From assembly GCA_027026055.1 (NCBI GenBank), contig JALVPA010000087.1:1-15937 (forward strand): a stretch of DNA of 15,937 nucleotides, given 5' to 3'. This document shows, in pieces, positions 14,347 through 15,937 of the stretch (positions are counted from its first letter, which is position 1; each line of letters starts with the position of its first letter). A program made the position numbers and the translations under genes. This stretch comes from Campylobacteraceae bacterium (lineage in GTDB: Bacteria; Campylobacterota; Campylobacteria; Campylobacterales; Sulfurovaceae). The notes under the pieces are model-generated. The model saw only the letters and a list, made by a program, of their open reading frames with translations, was not told where the DNA came from and searched no databases.

Positions 14347-14814
14347 CTACGCTTGCAGTTCGGCCAGTTTCTCTTTGACCGCTTCGACGTGTCCTTTGAC
14401 TTTGACCTTTTCCCACTTGGCGGCGACTTTGCCGTCCGGATCGATAATAAAGGTGGAACGTACCACACCCATATATTCTCTACCGTAGTTTTTCTTCAGT
14501 TGCCAACATCCGAACGTTTGGCACAGACTTTTCTCTTCGTCGCTAAGTAGCATGATTTTAAGATTGTGTTTTTCGATAAAGTTGCGATGGCGTTTGGGAG
14601 AATCGGGGCTGACGCCTATTACCGTCGCATTCAACCCTTCGAAATCGGGCAATGCCGCCGTAAAATCGCATGCTTCGGTCGTACACCCCGGCGTGTTGTC
14701 CTTAGGATAGAAATAGAGCACGATCCATCGCCCCTTGATATCGCGAAAGCAGATCTCTTCTTCATCTTGGTTCGGCAAACAAAAATCGGGTACCGTATCA
14801 CCAATGTTCAACAT
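14347..14814 (-). CDS. bcp: Thiol peroxidase, Bcp/PrxQ peroxiredoxin
   Basis: Thiol-dependent peroxidase that reduces H2O2 and organic hydroperoxides, usually recharged by thioredoxin. The 155-residue product is the standard size of an atypical 2-Cys PrxQ. It shows VLYFYPKDNTPGCTTEACDF, with peroxidatic Cys44 and resolving Cys49 five residues apart (the CX4C form), plus VIGVSPDSPKRHRNFIEKH and STFIIDPDGKV. Two extra cysteines (12 and 22) lie near the N-terminus, and a GCW segment is near the middle. AAGGAG is 6 bases before the ATG. A likely -10, TATACT, sits at 14868-14873 (minus). It is cytosolic, with no signal peptide. The gene stands alone. Confidence 0.95.
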   Translation of the reverse strand: MLNIGDTVPDFCLPNQDEEEICFRDIKGRWIVLYFYPKDNTPGCTTEACDFTAALPDFEGLNATVIGVSPDSPKRHRNFIEKHNLKIMLLSDEEKSLCQTFGCWQLKKNYGREYMGVVRSTFIIDPDGKVAAKWEKVKVKGHVEAVKEKLAELQA

Positions 14815-14829
14815 CGTAAACTCCTTCTA

Positions 14830-14857
14830 TTTTTAATTTTTAATTTCCAATTTCTAA
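14830..14857. repeat. Four tandem 7-base units
   Basis: TTTTTAA, TTTTTAA, TTTCCAA and TTTCTAA follow each other without gaps, in the 64-base gap between bcp and the next gene. They lie in the bcp 5' leader and upstream of the 71-aa gene. A T-rich 7-mer array of this sort could bend DNA or vary in copy number. Confidence 0.8.
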
Positions 14858-14878
14858 TTCATTCGGTAGTATATCGAA

Positions 14879-15094
14879 ATGAACGAAAAAATAACCCAAC
14901 AAAAAAAAGAACTGCTCGCCGACATCGAAGCGCTGATTGCCTACGGCAAAACGGAACCGACGATCAATCCCGATTTGTTGCGCTACTTTAGCGTCGAAGA
15001 GCTCGAAACTATCAAAAAAAGATTGGAAGCGCGCGTCAACACACTCGACGACGAAGACAAAGCGTGGCTGGCAAAGTTTCGTAAAGAGGAGTGA
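14879..15094 (+). CDS. Small helical cytosolic protein, 71 aa
   Basis: No family recognised. The product has no signal or membrane segment and is rich in charged residues. It reads as two or three helices: ITQQKKELLADIEALIAYGK, then a short linker with TINPDLL, then SVEELETIKKRLEARVNTL and a closing segment DEDKAWLAKFRKEE. The Shine-Dalgarno is weak. The stop lies 4 bases before the hydrolase start, and the hydrolase Shine-Dalgarno (AGGAG) is inside its last codons, so they form one operon. Codon use and composition match neighbouring genes, which supports it being real. The function is unknown. Confidence 0.75.
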   Translation: MNEKITQQKKELLADIEALIAYGKTEPTINPDLLRYFSVEELETIKKRLEARVNTLDDEDKAWLAKFRKEE

Positions 15095-15098
15095 TACC

Positions 15099-15937
15099 AT
15101 GCAAAAAGGCTACCGCATCGCCCTGCTTGCGATATGCGTATGGACATCTCTATTCGCCGACACGCAAGCACCGACACGGCATATCGAGACGAAACCGCTC
15201 CAACAGATCCCCGCAAAGGCGCTTCCCCTTCCGTCCGCCGCTAGTGCCGTCGTGCGAGAATCCATCGCGCACGCACCGCAACCCAATCTCGATCAAAGAC
15301 GTGCGTTTCGTATGCCGAACAAAGCGGAACTGCGCAACTGGATCGCCTATAGCCGTGAAAACGGCGAAGAGGGGGCGCGTATTTGGGCGAAACGATACGG
15401 CGTGACTATCCGAAAAGAGAAGATAGGCAATGTCGATGTCTATAGATTATTGCCCCGACAACAGAGATACAACGACGCAATCTTTCTCTATTTACACGGC
15501 GGCGCCTATCTTTTCGGCGGCGGTATGTCCGGGATGCACGAAGCGATATTGATTGCGTCGCGTGTCGGCATCCCCGTCTTGAGCGTCGATTATCGTATGC
15601 CGCCCGATTATCCCTATCCGACGGCGATCGACGATGTCGTAAAGGTTTATAAGGCTTTACTCAAACGCTACGATGCCTCGCATATCGCCATGGGTGGCTC
15701 CTCCTCCGGAGGCGGCTTGACGCTCGCTGTCGTTCAAACACTCAAAAAACGCCGTATCCCTCTCCCCGCCGCTCTTTTCGTGGGCAGTCCTTGGGCGGAT
15801 TTGAGCAAAACGGGGGATTCGCTCTATGTCAACGAAGCCGTCGATCGCAAAATCGTCACCTATGACGGTTTCATCGCCGCAGCGGCGAAACTCTATGCCG
15901 ACGGACACGACCTCAAAGAATCGGGTCTCTCTCCGAT
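15099..15937 (+). CDS. Exported alpha/beta hydrolase (HSL/esterase family), 3' end missing
   Basis: Probable secreted or periplasmic esterase of the hormone-sensitive-lipase group. The window holds 279 complete codons, and the C-terminus with the catalytic Asp and His is off the right edge. Residues 1-20 (MQKGYRIALLAICVWTSLFA) are a signal peptide with likely cleavage after LFA. A variable, Pro-rich stretch of about 45 residues follows. The fold begins near residue 110. HGGAYLFGGG (H133) is the oxyanion-hole motif, and GGSSSGGG carries the nucleophile Ser202 in a GxSxG elbow, in place of the more usual GDSAGG. SVDYRMPPDYPYPTAIDD before the elbow is typical of the family. AGGAG is 7 bases upstream of the start. 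The substrate cannot be told. Confidence 0.9.
   Translation, partial: MQKGYRIALLAICVWTSLFADTQAPTRHIETKPLQQIPAKALPLPSAASAVVRESIAHAPQPNLDQRRAFRMPNKAELRNWIAYSRENGEEGARIWAKRYGVTIRKEKIGNVDVYRLLPRQQRYNDAIFLYLHGGAYLFGGGMSGMHEAILIASRVGIPVLSVDYRMPPDYPYPTAIDDVVKVYKALLKRYDASHIAMGGSSSGGGLTLAVVQTLKKRRIPLPAALFVGSPWADLSKTGDSLYVNEAVDRKIVTYDGFIAAAAKLYADGHDLKESGLSP

Overview
The window is a compact chromosomal stretch of housekeeping genes, mostly on the minus strand. It most likely comes from a Campylobacterota (Epsilonproteobacteria) genome of moderate GC, of the Sulfurovum/Sulfurimonas kind. This is an inference. It rests on the style of the proteins (an AlaS, FtsW and PanC set with many K/E/D residues, and an EF-Ts of about 350 aa), on promoters that show a good -10 (TAAAAT or TATAAT, often preceded by TG) but little -35, and on very tight gene packing. 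No phage, insertion sequence, CRISPR array, rRNA or tRNA gene was seen.

Layout, left to right. Positions 1-3110 (minus) hold a four-helix membrane protein running off the left edge, coupled to alaS. Positions 3203-3664 (minus) encode a small lipoprotein closed by a terminator. Positions 3738-5988 (minus) carry ftsW then murG, for cell-wall synthesis. From a shared divergent promoter region at about 5989-6083, a class B penicillin-binding protein (6084-8177, plus) is read the other way, so a SEDS glycosyltransferase and a transpeptidase lie back to back. panC (8174-8998, minus) converges on the transpeptidase gene with overlapping stop codons. prfB (9179-10279, plus) encodes release factor 2. 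It converges on a two-gene minus-strand unit: a LolD-type ABC ATPase (10432-11082) and a 46-residue membrane protein (10284-10424).

The only long gap without a convincing gene, 11083-11557, is AT-rich. It contains the tsf terminator and an orphan promoter-plus-terminator unit on the minus strand that could be a small RNA. rpsB-tsf (11558-13620, minus) follows, with a structured leader of about 150 nt and an S2 protein carrying an unusual C-terminal helix-hairpin-helix extension.

The right end is more accessory. It has a small exported protein (13879-14217, plus) followed out of frame by a start-less, strikingly regular cysteine-rich coding stretch (to 14341), a Bcp/PrxQ peroxiredoxin (14347-14814, minus), a 71-residue helical protein and a secreted HSL-type alpha/beta hydrolase cut by the right edge. 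The most interesting observations are the broken cysteine-rich protein, the candidate small RNA, the S2-HhH fusion and the long basic proline-rich tail on the penicillin-binding protein.
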